Source: Paenibacillus mendelii
Lineage (GTDB): Bacteria; Bacillota; Bacilli; Paenibacillales; Paenibacillaceae
Assembly: GCF_024498075.1 (NCBI RefSeq)
Contig: NZ_JANHOF010000004.1
Span: 1 to 64,000 of the forward strand
Direction of reading: 5' to 3'
Length of the DNA stretch: 64,000 bases
In this document: in pieces, positions 45,642 through 54,406 of the stretch
Layout of the letters: each line of letters opens with the position of its first letter
Position numbering within the stretch: the first letter of the stretch is position 1
Position numbers and translations under genes: made by a program
Notes under the pieces: generated by a model
Database searches by the model: none
Told to the model about the DNA's origin: nothing
What the model saw: the letters and a program-made list of their open reading frames with translations, nothing else

Positions 45642-46208
45642 CTAGACAACTTTCCAATTAGCTCGGTTAAAGTACAAATTTAAACAAGAGGCAAGTCATT
45701 ATCTAGTATCCTAATAAACAAAGTTTAATTACTGAAGTTGAATTCAGTTTCATGAGTTCTACTCTGGAAAAAACAGTACTTTAGAGCATATTTTATTTCT
45801 TATACGATAAAATTAAAAAGCTTCATTCCGTATATATAAATGATAAGTATGAAACCAAATTCTAACCACACCAGCCTTTGACTTAGCATATTTCAATTGA
45901 TGGAGATCAACCAGTAATAACATTGCGAACTTCTGCTAATTCTTCCTAGGTGTAATGATGAGTCGATTGCAAAGATCTTATTGATTCCAATTTATCTACA
46001 TTAGATACGTTTTTCATGTTAGTACTGTCCTTTCTTCGTTTCTGATTTTTTTGTTTGATACTTGATACAAACCTGATTTCACTCGCAATGTTGTATCGTA
46101 GCGTATAAGTGCCGCAAAAATGATTTCGCCAAGCCTTATGCTCTGGTTGCTCAAAGAAAATGGAGCAGATGCCGGATCGCATTCTGCTCCATGGATGCAT
46201 TGAACTAT
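45642..46208. other. AT-rich spacer
   Basis: A 23-codon minus-strand frame, starting MKNVSNVDKLESI at about 46017 after AAAGGAC, precedes a possible frameshifted EELAEVRNVITG tail. It may be the stub of a small gene. Otherwise empty. Confidence 0.35.
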
Positions 46209-47639
46209 TCAATTCTCTGACGTTTTCCCTTTACGGATGAAAATCAACGCGATAAGTGCACCGACGCTAGCTATTATAGCTGCTCCAACGAATGCGGAGT
46301 GAAAACCCGTATTTAATGCTGCGATTTGATCGATCCCTTTATCCAACTCCCCTTTCGTCCAGGAAGAAGATACGGCAACCATGACAGCTAATCCAATGGC
46401 TGAACCAATCTGATAGCTCATATTGGATAAGCCCGACGCCAAACCGGATTCTTCCGGCCTTGCCCCCGACAAGGAGGCGATCGTTGCCGGGATATAAGCC
46501 ATTGACATGCCAAGTGCCCCGAGTAGAGAAGCCCATAGTACGTTGGTAACGAAGTTTCCTCCTTCTGGCGTATTACCTGCGAACAGCAACAGTGATCCCG
46601 CTAATACAAGCATACCAATGACGAGATTTCCTTTGATGCCGAACTTGCCGACAAGCCTTCCCATGACTCCGACCATCAAGATCATGATGAGGATCGTCAT
46701 TGGCACCAGAGCAACCCCGCCCATGAATGCCGAATAGTTCAGAACCTGTTGAAGATACAGATTCAAGAAAAACCAAAGCGGAATCCAAGCACCTGCAAGA
46801 GTTGCCAAAATGATATTGCTCGCAAGTAGATTCGGAGCTCTAAATATCCGTAGAGGTACGAGCGGTTCCTTTTTCTTCGCTTGCACGATTAGAAACAGAA
46901 TGAACAGTACAGCAGCAATAGCCAATAAACCGAATGTTTGCGCTCCCCATCCGTTATGCTCCGAAGTGACGATTGCATATACCGCCAGTACCAACGCAGC
47001 CGTGACCGTCAGTGATCCTAAGAGATCGATGCTGCCCTTGCTTTTCGTTCCTTTTGGAAGGACATACAGACTGTACAAAATAGCGAACAAGCCCACGGGG
47101 ATATTGATCAGGAATGTCCAATTCCAACTGAGCCATTCCGTGATGACTCCTCCGAGGAAAACCCCGGCCGTACCGCCTGCTGCAGCGGATGCTCCCCAGA
47201 AGCCGAAGGCTTTGTTTAACTCCTTAGGGTTAGCGACAAAGAGTTGCATGATGATGGTCAATGCAGCTGGAGCGATTAGAGCAGATCCAAATCCTTGAAA
47301 GGCGCGGCCGATATTCATCGACTCCTCGGACCAAGCTAATCCGGCTAACAATGATGCGAGCGACAGGATCACGAACCCGAGTATAAACATTTTGCGTTGA
47401 CCGAATAGATCGGAAAGCCTGCCCCCAAGCAACAACAATCCACCGAAGAAAATGACATAAGCATTAAATACCCATTGCAGGTTGTTTTGCGAGTAACCAA
47501 GTGCTTCTTTAATCGCTGGGAGAGCAACCCCGATGATAGATGTGTCCATGATAACCATGAACTGGGCCAAGCATAGCAAGAACAATGCCTTCCATCTTAG
47601 CGGATTCGCATTAGTCATAGCATTTGAATTTCCTGACAT
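46209..47639 (-). CDS. DHA2-family MFS multidrug exporter
   Basis: 476 aa with 14 predicted helices, the layout of EmrB/QacA transporters. Motifs: WKALFLLCLAQFMVIMDTSI (D in TM1), LLLLGGRLSDLFGQRKMF (motif A), GRAFQGFGSALIAPAAL (motif B), GTAGVFLGGVITEWLSWNWT (motif C). It should export lipophilic drugs by proton antiport. AAGGAGG lies before the ATG, and the promoter at 47675-47702 is strong. No regulator is adjacent on the same strand, but the promoter contains a C6/G6 tract that may be an operator. Confidence 0.92.
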   Translation of the reverse strand: MSGNSNAMTNANPLRWKALFLLCLAQFMVIMDTSIIGVALPAIKEALGYSQNNLQWVFNAYVIFFGGLLLLGGRLSDLFGQRKMFILGFVILSLASLLAGLAWSEESMNIGRAFQGFGSALIAPAALTIIMQLFVANPKELNKAFGFWGASAAAGGTAGVFLGGVITEWLSWNWTFLINIPVGLFAILYSLYVLPKGTKSKGSIDLLGSLTVTAALVLAVYAIVTSEHNGWGAQTFGLLAIAAVLFILFLIVQAKKKEPLVPLRIFRAPNLLASNIILATLAGAWIPLWFFLNLYLQQVLNYSAFMGGVALVPMTILIMILMVGVMGRLVGKFGIKGNLVIGMLVLAGSLLLFAGNTPEGGNFVTNVLWASLLGALGMSMAYIPATIASLSGARPEESGLASGLSNMSYQIGSAIGLAVMVAVSSSWTKGELDKGIDQIAALNTGFHSAFVGAAIIASVGALIALIFIRKGKTSEN

Positions 47640-47674
47640 TTTGTATTCCTCCTTGATTTAGCTTACACTCGTAT

Positions 47675-47702
47675 AGTATACCCCCCTATCCTATATTGTC
47701 AA
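47675..47702 (-). promoter_or_regulatory. Promoter of the DHA2 exporter
   Basis: TTGACA, 16-bp spacer ATATAGGATAGGGGGG, TATACT on the minus strand. The G6 tract flanked by ATA/TAT strings inside the spacer is a candidate regulator site. Confidence 0.75.
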
Positions 47703-47713
47703 CGACTTTTCCA

Positions 47714-47742
47714 TAAAAAAACTGCTGACTTTGGATCAGCAG
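47714..47742 (-). terminator. Minus-strand terminator
   Basis: CTGCTGAtccaaagTCAGCAG followed by TTTTTTTAT on the minus strand. It insulates the exporter promoter from transcription arriving from the right. Confidence 0.75.
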
Positions 47743-47762
47743 TAGACTTGATTTGATTATAA

Positions 47763-48061
47763 TGGGTTATGGGATGAGCTGTCGAGGGTTCCAGATGTTC
47801 GAACGCTGGATCCAGGATCTGCTCAATACTTACAAACTGAGCAGCGTCATGGTTGGCATGGAACCTACCGGCCACTACTGGTTTAGCCTAGCACGCTGGC
47901 TTGTCGCCCAAGGCAATGAAGCCGTTCTGGTTAATCCTCATTTCGTCAAAAAGAATAAGGAAAACCGGGATAATACACCGTCTAAAAGCGATCGTAAGGA
48001 CGCGCTTGTCATTGCAGATATGATCAAAAACGGGTACTACTCCCCTGTTCGTTTTCATTAT
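47763..48061 (+). mobile_element. IS110-family transposase, internal fragment
   Basis: VGMEPTGHYWFSLARWLVAQ, VLVNPHFVKKNKENRDN and DRKDALVIADMIKNGYYSPV cover the middle of the DEDD domain. The N-terminus with the first aspartate and everything after YYSPVRFH are missing. Confidence 0.75.
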
Positions 48062-48217
48062 GCGACAAACGCGGATCCGGTACGCTATATGTTCTGGTCC
48101 TCTAACAAAAATCTACCATTCCATCCTAATTTCGAATCACTTTAAGTCAATCTTCACAAGGGGCGGTCTGTCAAGTAAAATGAGTAGTAAATCGTTGGAA
48201 TTTCAGGAGGATGCCAG

Positions 48218-49195
48218 ATGAACAAATTGCGATGGGGTGTATTGGGAACCGGAAACATCATAGGGAAAGCGGGGCCGGCTCTGCATCAATCCGATAACGG
48301 CGAGTGGATCGGCATATCCGGCCGAATGGCCGAGAATAGCCGAAAGGCGGCCGATACGTATGGCGTGCCGAAAGCTTACGCGGGTTACCGGGAGCTTCTG
48401 GACGATCCCGATATCGATGCGGTCTACATTGCCTTGCTCCACCATTTACATAAGGATTGGGCGCTCGAAGCCGTCAAAGCTGGCAAGCACGTGCTGCTGG
48501 AGAAGCCGTTCGCATTGAACGCCACCGAAGCAAAGGAAATCGTCGACCTGGCAAGACGCCGCGGCGTCCGCGTGGAGGAAGCGTTCGTATGGCGTACCCT
48601 GGAGGGCCATCATTATGCGAGGGAGGCGATCCGGAGCGGAACGATCGGCGATCCCGTCTTCTTCCGCGGCCATTTCTCCTTTCAGGCCGCCGCGGGCAGC
48701 AGCCGGTTGAATGAAGCTTGGGGTGGAGGCGCGTTGTACGACTTAGGCTGCTATTTGGTGTCTTGGTGCCGCTTTCATTTTCAAGAGGAACCCGAATATG
48801 CCGACTCCCGGATGATTCAGGCGGGCGGTACGGGGGTCGACCTCCGGTTCGCGGGTACGCTGCTGTTCCCGGGCGGCGGAACGGCGCACATGACTGCCTC
48901 ACTCGATATGCCCTACGGCTGCGGCTATGCGATCAAGGGTACGAATGGCGAACTGGAAGTCAAGCAGTTCGCGAATGCGCAAACGATTACGCTGCAGGTG
49001 ACGTTGAACGGAGAGACGAAGAATTTTGTTACGGAACGCGTTGCCCCGTTCCGCCTGCAAGCAGAGCGGTTCGCATGGTACGCCCTTGCCGGAGATACCG
49101 AAACGGATGCCGGCGAGTCCATAATGGCGCAAGCGCACGTTATGGATGCTTTGTTCGAATCGGACAGGACGAAGGCCAGAATAAAGCTCGGATGA
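48218..49195 (+). CDS. Gfo/Idh/MocA-family oxidoreductase
   Basis: 325 aa; CAGGAGGATGCCAG precedes the ATG. Rossmann motif RWGVLGTGNIIGKAG (residues 5-19), ISGRMAENSRKAADTYGV, AVYIALLHHLHKDWALEAVK, and HVLLEKPFALNATEAKEI with the EKP motif and catalytic-region lysine. The C-terminal alpha/beta domain has GGGALYDLGCYLVSWCR. It is an NAD(P)-dependent dehydrogenase of sugars or inositols; the substrate is unknown. GC is higher than in neighbouring genes. No sugar transporter is linked. Confidence 0.9.
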   Translation: MNKLRWGVLGTGNIIGKAGPALHQSDNGEWIGISGRMAENSRKAADTYGVPKAYAGYRELLDDPDIDAVYIALLHHLHKDWALEAVKAGKHVLLEKPFALNATEAKEIVDLARRRGVRVEEAFVWRTLEGHHYAREAIRSGTIGDPVFFRGHFSFQAAAGSSRLNEAWGGGALYDLGCYLVSWCRFHFQEEPEYADSRMIQAGGTGVDLRFAGTLLFPGGGTAHMTASLDMPYGCGYAIKGTNGELEVKQFANAQTITLQVTLNGETKNFVTERVAPFRLQAERFAWYALAGDTETDAGESIMAQAHVMDALFESDRTKARIKLG

Positions 49196-49241
49196 GCTGC
49201 GGCTTCGGCATTTTTATCCTTACGAACGACTTGAACGTAAT

Positions 49242-49275
49242 GCCTTTACATGTTTTAGGCCTTTACATGTTTTAG
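49242..49275. repeat. Perfect 17-bp tandem duplication
   Basis: GCCTTTACATGTTTTAG occurs twice in a row. The second copy reaches into the 3' end of the truncated aldo/keto reductase fragment. Confidence 0.8.
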
Positions 49276-49463
49276 GATTTTATCCTGATTAATGCCAGCT
49301 CAAAGGCCTGCCGCAACCCGGCGAGTGAATCGTTATCGTCATTGCCTGACCAGCCTACGGGATTGCCGTCCCTCCACGAAGGCCCGCCGATCGCCCAGCA
49401 GCCCGGGCTGACCTCGCTCACCTTTAAACCGGATCTTCCCATTACGCGGTATTGCAACGTCAT
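49272..49463 (-). pseudogene. Aldo/keto reductase, N-terminal fragment
   Basis: 63 codons after GGAAGGAAG: MTLQYRVMGRSGLKVSEVSP, then GCWAIGG and DNDSLAGLRQAFELAL, the first strand and helix of an AKR barrel. The catalytic Asp/Tyr/Lys/His region is missing; intact AKRs have about 310-330 aa. Confidence 0.7.
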
Positions 49464-49502
49464 CTTCCTTCCGGGTTATTCTTTTGGTCCGTGCCCGGTT
49501 TC

Positions 49503-49604
49503 CTATACCCTTCTCTTTGCTTCTTCGTATACGTTGTCCGGCAGCGCTCCTTTTTCCGCGTTACGCAAGTTTTCCACCAGATGCTCCGGATTCTTCGATC
49601 GTGG
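49503..49604 (-). pseudogene. Aldo/keto reductase-like C-terminal tail
   Basis: KNPEHLVENLRNAEKGALPD and NVYEEAKRRV form the terminal helix region found after the barrel of AKR enzymes. It ends 40 bp before the N-terminal AKR fragment, so two AKR genes may once have stood in tandem. Confidence 0.45.
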
Positions 49605-50022
49605 TTGACATGGCGGGATGGCTGAACGTGAATCTCAGTAAAAATCCGGTCCGGCTTTCGCCTTCCTCCTTGTACCTGAATTCGATGTGGCACATGCATC
49701 TTATCAACTTAATAATCGCTGCGGCTCCCAGGTAGACCTTCTCCCAAATCTTGAGAGGGGACGCCGCATAGGCTTGCACATCCTCTTCGGTGAACGGATC
49801 CTGCCGCACGATATGATAGGCGCCGTAGGTTTGCGCGCACGTTGCGGCAAGGACGGCAGACTGAATCACGTCCCGCCTGTCGACGCCGCCGTGAAGCAAT
49901 CGTTCTCCATAATGGCGAAGAGATTGAAAAGGCGTGAAGTCCGCTGGACGAAGCATAAGGACTTCAATGCCATGGTGATCATGATAGAATTGGCATAACA
50001 AGTCTACTTTCCATGCACCCAT
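49561..50022 (-). pseudogene. NAD(P)-dependent epimerase/dehydratase, C-terminal fragment
   Basis: WKVDLLCQFYHDHHGIEVLM, LRPADFTPFQSLRHYGERLL and GGVDRRDVIQSAVLAA match the second half of extended-SDR sugar epimerases. The conserved part ends near 49695, after which the frame reads unrelated sequence. The Rossmann domain is absent, and the start overlaps the end of the next gene. Confidence 0.6.
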
Positions 50023-50252
50023 TCAAGTTGATTACATAGTTCGTTATAATCATCCAAACAATCATATAAGCAAAAATTACTTGTGGGACTGTTTCTTGGC
50101 GAATACTCATAGAGTAAGATTTGACCATTTTTTAGCTGCCAAGCCGTATGAATCCGAACCAGCTTTTTACCTTCTATGAACACTTCTTCTACAACGCTTC
50201 TGATTGCTTGGTTTGAATATAATGACTCATTTTCAATATAGCCAAGTTCCAT
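50004..50252 (-). CDS. Hypothetical protein, 82 aa
   Basis: GGAGGTAATATTT before the ATG is an excellent ribosome-binding site. The protein is acidic and soluble (VRIHTAWQLKNGQILLYEYS, FCLYDCLDDYNELCNQLEWV) with a predicted beta-sheet core. I recognise no family. It is divergent from the AraC gene, sharing a 240-bp AT-rich intergenic region. Confidence 0.6.
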   Translation of the reverse strand: MELGYIENESLYSNQAIRSVVEEVFIEGKKLVRIHTAWQLKNGQILLYEYSPRNSPTSNFCLYDCLDDYNELCNQLEWVHGK

Positions 50253-50488
50253 AAATATTACCTCCGGTCAAAATACATGAATACAACTTAACTACTCGGT
50301 CAAGAAGCACATCCGCATTCGTCACAACTCACTTGGATATTAATAGAAATTACGATTACTTTTATTAACAGAGACATAATAAGACTAACCTTTTCGGATA
50401 TATTAACGCATGAAACCCCTTTATCCAATATCTATAGGCGTCTATTTGACTGACCAAAACTGATATAATATCTATGGGAGGCGGTTTC

Positions 50489-51586
50489 ATGAATTATGAA
50501 GAATTGGACCATTTTTTATTTGAATTGACTGATTTGGAGATTAAATTAAAAGATAACGATCTTACAGATGAAATAATTAAAAGTCGGATTCTTTCTCCTG
50601 CCTTGTCAGAGGAAAGGCTCTCTGTCCAAAACAATTCTCGTGGAGTACCTAATCAGTCTATGGCAATAACTCACCCTTCCATATACCACTACACATTGGA
50701 TGGGGATGTGCTTAGATTGAATGTCACAGGAGAAATCTTCGCCATCTCCAGACATACCAGGTTTGTCAAAATGCTAACGCACACCCATAACCTATTTGAG
50801 ATGAATTACATTTATAGCGGTACCTTTTATCAAGAGATTCAGGGTGAACGGTTTGAATTAAAAGAAGGAGACTTGATTATTCTCAATAAGAATGTGGAGC
50901 ATTCAATTGAAAAAAGTGGAGAAAATGATATCCTCATCAACTTCTTAGCGAAGAATGAATTTTTTGATAGTTCCTTCATTTACAAAATCCTTGGGGATAA
51001 TATACTTAGTAAGACAATAGCTTCGATTATCGCAGATGCTTCTAAAGAAAAGAGTTTTCTATTATTCCATACGTCAAATAATTGGCAAATCAAACAAACA
51101 ATCCAAAACATATTATGCGAGTCATTCGGAAGCAAAAATGCGAATCGAGAGATAATTAAATCTTATCTGACTATCCTTTTCAGCAGATTATTAGAAAGTG
51201 ATAGTTACAAAATGTTTTTGAACAACGGAACCAGAAAATCGAGTATCTCTGTAATAGAAATAATAGCCTATATTAATAAACACTATCTAAACACGACATT
51301 AGTACAAACGGCCGAGCACTTTCGGTATTCAGCAGAGCATGTAGGCAGGATCATCAAAAATGTAACCGGAAAATCCTTTTCTACATTGGTACAAGAACAA
51401 AAATTTATACACGCTGCGTTGCAGCTAAAACTAACCAATCAAACCATTGAGGAGATCTCCAAAGAAATCGGTTATAACAATTTAACATTTTTCTATAGGA
51501 AGTTTTATTCCTTGTATGGAGTTACACCAAAGGAATACCGCAGATTGGTCACGCAAGGCGAAAGTAATTCAATATTGCTAAAATAA
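50489..51586 (+). CDS. AraC-family regulator with cupin-type sensor domain
   Basis: 365 aa from the ATG at 50489 (GGGAGGCGG upstream). An unusual N-terminal segment of ~80 residues precedes a cupin-like domain (HTHNLFEMNYIYSGTFYQEI, FELKEGDLIILNKNVEHSIE). The C-terminal double HTH (about 258-360) has YINKHYLNTTLVQTAEHFRY, GKSFSTLVQEQKF and NNLTFFYRKFYSLYGVTPKEY. It probably senses a sugar or small ligand. AT-rich codons contrast with the flanking GC-rich genes, suggesting separate acquisition. No target operon is evident. Confidence 0.88.
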   Translation: MNYEELDHFLFELTDLEIKLKDNDLTDEIIKSRILSPALSEERLSVQNNSRGVPNQSMAITHPSIYHYTLDGDVLRLNVTGEIFAISRHTRFVKMLTHTHNLFEMNYIYSGTFYQEIQGERFELKEGDLIILNKNVEHSIEKSGENDILINFLAKNEFFDSSFIYKILGDNILSKTIASIIADASKEKSFLLFHTSNNWQIKQTIQNILCESFGSKNANREIIKSYLTILFSRLLESDSYKMFLNNGTRKSSISVIEIIAYINKHYLNTTLVQTAEHFRYSAEHVGRIIKNVTGKSFSTLVQEQKFIHAALQLKLTNQTIEEISKEIGYNNLTFFYRKFYSLYGVTPKEYRRLVTQGESNSILLK

Positions 51587-51701
51587 TTCAAGATATAAGC
51601 TTCCCGTTAGAGCAAAAAACTCTCATGAATTCCCGTATTCACGACGTCCCACCGACTTAAGGCCCGACTAGGAACCGGCGCAGTATAACTTCTTGTCCCC
51701 T

Positions 51702-51731
51702 TACAGCAGCCGATCATTTCTAGTCGGCTGC
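51702..51731. terminator. Hairpin downstream of the AraC gene
   Basis: GCAGCCGA...TCGGCTGC with a 10-nt loop and no T-run. The flank GTCCCACCGACTTAAGGC recurs near 390. Confidence 0.4.
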
Positions 51732-51811
51732 ATACGAGTACTGCATACAAAGCCGAGAAGCAAAAACAGTTTGAAGCTTGGGCTGCCGAGCAAAGCCAAT
51801 AATTTTGAATG

Positions 51812-51857
51812 AGGTCCGAAGCACCATGACATTGCTTGTCGCGGCGCTTCGGATTTT
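51812..51857 (+). terminator. Rho-independent terminator
   Basis: TCCGAAGC...GCTTCGGA with a long loop, followed by TTTTTAT on the plus strand. Confidence 0.6.
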
Positions 51858-52418
51858 TATATGCTTTTCCATACCATCCCAAAAATGTCGAGAAAGCGCT
51901 ATCAAATATGTCGTGATATTGTTAGTTAGCATAAATAGATGCCCATATACTGAAGTCGTATTAAACATTTTTTATTCAGGGGGATTTCCCGAGTTCATCC
52001 CCATCCGAATAGAAACGCCAAGAATTAGACAGGACAAGGCTTCAGCGGATCTAAACGGACTCCTTCGGATAGCCATTTCATCGCTGGCAGCGATGAGGTC
52101 AGGGGTTCGATCCCCGGGGTTCATTCCGCGCGGATGTAAGGAAGTGAAAAGGCTTCGAAAGAATATTTCTAATGGAGGAGCACGGCGTCTGAATCTACCG
52201 CTAAAAGCCGTTTGTTCAAAACTAGATGGAAAAGGTACCTTTATTATGAACTTTATTCTTCTCTCGTTGAAAGTTTTCTTAGAACATAATCGTAAAAAAA
52301 GCCGCGCCGTTGTATAACATTGCTTGTTCATAAATGAGTCTGATACCAGCTCGTTCGCATGCTTTTTCCAAATGTTGAATACATATTTAAGTATTAAATA
52401 AACAGGAGGAAACAAGCC

Positions 52419-53969
52419 ATGGTGCAACACGGGCAATCGTTCATGAGAGGAACGCTAGTCTTGTCTGTCGCTGCTTTCATCAACCGCATTCTCGGCTTTA
52501 TCAGCGGCATGTATATTGCGCGTGTACTGGGAGCGGAGGGAATCGGCCTATTGATGATGGCGCATCCGCTCGTCCCTCTCGTTATTACGATTACGGAGCT
52601 TGGATTGCCAGTGGCAATTTCAAAGCTGGTCGCGGAGGCCCACGCCCGAGGCGAACGATTGAAAGTGAGACGTATCCTGCACGTGTCGCTAGCCGTCACC
52701 GGCATCTTGAGCATAGCGCTTACGTTCATTTCACTACTAGGATCCGAATGGATCGCATCCATCCTGCTGAGCGATCAACGCGCCTATTATGCGATGCTCG
52801 CGATTACGCCGATCGCACCGATTGTCGCTGTCTCCGCGGTGTTAAAAGGATACTTCCGCGGCATGCAGCAGATGAGGACCATCGCTACCTCCGATGTGCT
52901 CGAGCATACGGTGCAAATCGCCTGTGTCCTTGCATTGGTACACCTATTGCTGCCTTTTGGCATCGCGTATGCGGCTGCGGGTGCAATGGCTGCGTCAGTC
53001 GTCAGTGAAGCGATCAGCCTCTTATTTCTAGTGGCAAGCTACAAACTGTACGGCGAATCGAAGATGCCGGGCGAGACATGGGCGAGCCACATGAAGCAAG
53101 GAAGAAGCACACTTGGAGAGCTGCTACAGATCGGTCTGCCGACGACCGGGCACGGCGTTATTCATTCGCTATATGGCACTTTCCAACCGCTTCTCATTAC
53201 ATCCAGCCTGGCGCTGGCCGGCATCGGCACGGTGTTAGCCACGAAGCAATTCGGCCTGCTGGCCGGCTATGTATTTCCACTGCTGTTCATGCCAAGCTTT
53301 ATTACGCAGTCCTTGTCCACCGCGCTCATTCCTGCGATTGGCGAGGCAGCGGCGAACAAGAACAGTCTGCTTATGCATGAGAGGATGAATCAGGCGTTAA
53401 GCTTGGGACTTCTGATCGGCGCGCCGGCGACCGTCATCTTATACGAGTGGGCAACTCCACTTACGACGCTTGTATACAACGCACCGGAAGCAGGATTGTT
53501 ACTCAAAATATTGGCGCCGTTGTTTTTTTTGCATTATTTTGACGCACCACTGCACGCGATCCTGCTCGGTCTCGGCCGAGCGAAAGCTACACTGTGGAAC
53601 TACGTGATAGCAACGATTTTCAAAGTTGTCTCGATCTTCGTGTTCGGCAGCCAATTCGGCATTATCGGCATCGCGTACGGCATCGGCATCGGAATTGTCA
53701 TGCAAACACTGTTAAACTTCTTTTCGATCTCAGGCTCGATCGGATTTTACTGGAGCATTCGCCCTTATATCAAGGTTGGGATCTGTATGATGCTGATGGC
53801 GATATGCGGGCACTGGACCTATGATTATCTTACCGTCCAAGGCCTACCGCTGTTATGGAGTGTAATAGTTTCAATTGTCTGGTCCTTGCTCATCTATTTC
53901 ATTACACTCGTATTGACGGGTACGTTGAATTGGAAAAGTACGCTCAAGAGGTTTTCGATTCCATGGTAA
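52419..53969 (+). CDS. SpoVB-like MOP-superfamily flippase
   Basis: 516 aa, about 14 membrane helices, AGGAGGAAACAAGCC before the ATG. The N-terminal FMRGTLVLSVAAFINRILGF and MYIARVLGAEGIGLLMMAHP are typical of stage V sporulation protein B and related polysaccharide/lipid-linked-sugar flippases. Later come GLPVAISKLVAEAHARGE, AVLKGYFRGMQQM and SLSTALIPAIGEAAANKN. SpoVB is needed for spore cortex synthesis. Whether this is the main SpoVB or a paralogue is open, as the gene is isolated. No truncation. Confidence 0.88.
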   Translation: MVQHGQSFMRGTLVLSVAAFINRILGFISGMYIARVLGAEGIGLLMMAHPLVPLVITITELGLPVAISKLVAEAHARGERLKVRRILHVSLAVTGILSIALTFISLLGSEWIASILLSDQRAYYAMLAITPIAPIVAVSAVLKGYFRGMQQMRTIATSDVLEHTVQIACVLALVHLLLPFGIAYAAAGAMAASVVSEAISLLFLVASYKLYGESKMPGETWASHMKQGRSTLGELLQIGLPTTGHGVIHSLYGTFQPLLITSSLALAGIGTVLATKQFGLLAGYVFPLLFMPSFITQSLSTALIPAIGEAAANKNSLLMHERMNQALSLGLLIGAPATVILYEWATPLTTLVYNAPEAGLLLKILAPLFFLHYFDAPLHAILLGLGRAKATLWNYVIATIFKVVSIFVFGSQFGIIGIAYGIGIGIVMQTLLNFFSISGSIGFYWSIRPYIKVGICMMLMAICGHWTYDYLTVQGLPLLWSVIVSIVWSLLIYFITLVLTGTLNWKSTLKRFSIPW

Positions 53970-54066
53970 ATATTTGTTGTTTTCTTTCTTCACTAACGAT
54001 TAACATGACACGTTTTGAAATCAATTTACCGTTTCAAAAATATCGCCGCTTACTCGAATACGCATG

Positions 54067-54176
54067 TCGGGAATGAATCAACGTTCTTGTCACTCATCGG
54101 GAATGTTATCAAGTTCTTGTCATTGCAATTTGACAAGAACTTGATAACATAAAAAAATGCCGCATTAAATGCGGCA
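54067..54176 (+). repeat. Three-part palindromic element E2
   Basis: Two 30-bp units in tandem, both starting TCGGGAATG and carrying GTTCTTGTC (54067, 54097; 21 of 30 identical), then a perfect 20-bp stem (54103-54122 with 54131-54150, 8-nt loop), A7, and the hairpin TGCCGCATtaaATGCGGCA. A short plus-strand frame ending in FEINLPFQKYRRLLEYACRE stops inside the first unit and may be the tail of a former transposase. Confidence 0.75.
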
Positions 54177-54189
54177 TCCAATGATACTA

Positions 54190-54400
54190 TGTTCTTGGCT
54201 CCCGACACGGATGACCATGCGAACCGCTTGAATCCGATCGTAGTCTTCGCGGGAATCTGGCTTGCCGACTTTCATCTGCACGACATCGTGCTTCGCGCCG
54301 GACACCTGAATTTCTCTGGCTCCCTCCAGTCAGTAGATCATCTCCACCACAGCTGCCGTGGTCGGAAGATATACGCGGCGGATATTTTTGTTCAACTCTT
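54190..54400 (-). other. Unassigned coding relic
   Basis: One minus-strand frame reads EIQVSGAKHDVVQMKVGKPD then REDYDRIQAVRMVIRVGS with codon-like composition, interrupted upstream by a stop. The family is not recognised. Confidence 0.3.
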
Positions 54401-54406
54401 GTTCCC

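Noticed and set aside
52085..52125. A tRNA-like T-arm (AGGGGTTCGATCCCCGG)
   Set aside because: The stem and TTCGA loop look right, but the loop is one base short, the acceptor and anticodon arms cannot be built, and no CCA or discriminator follows. At best it is a tRNA scrap.
54067..54126. 30-bp tandem units as a possible CRISPR array
   Set aside because: There are only two units, directly abutting with no spacer, and the second forms one arm of a palindrome. No cas genes occur in the window.
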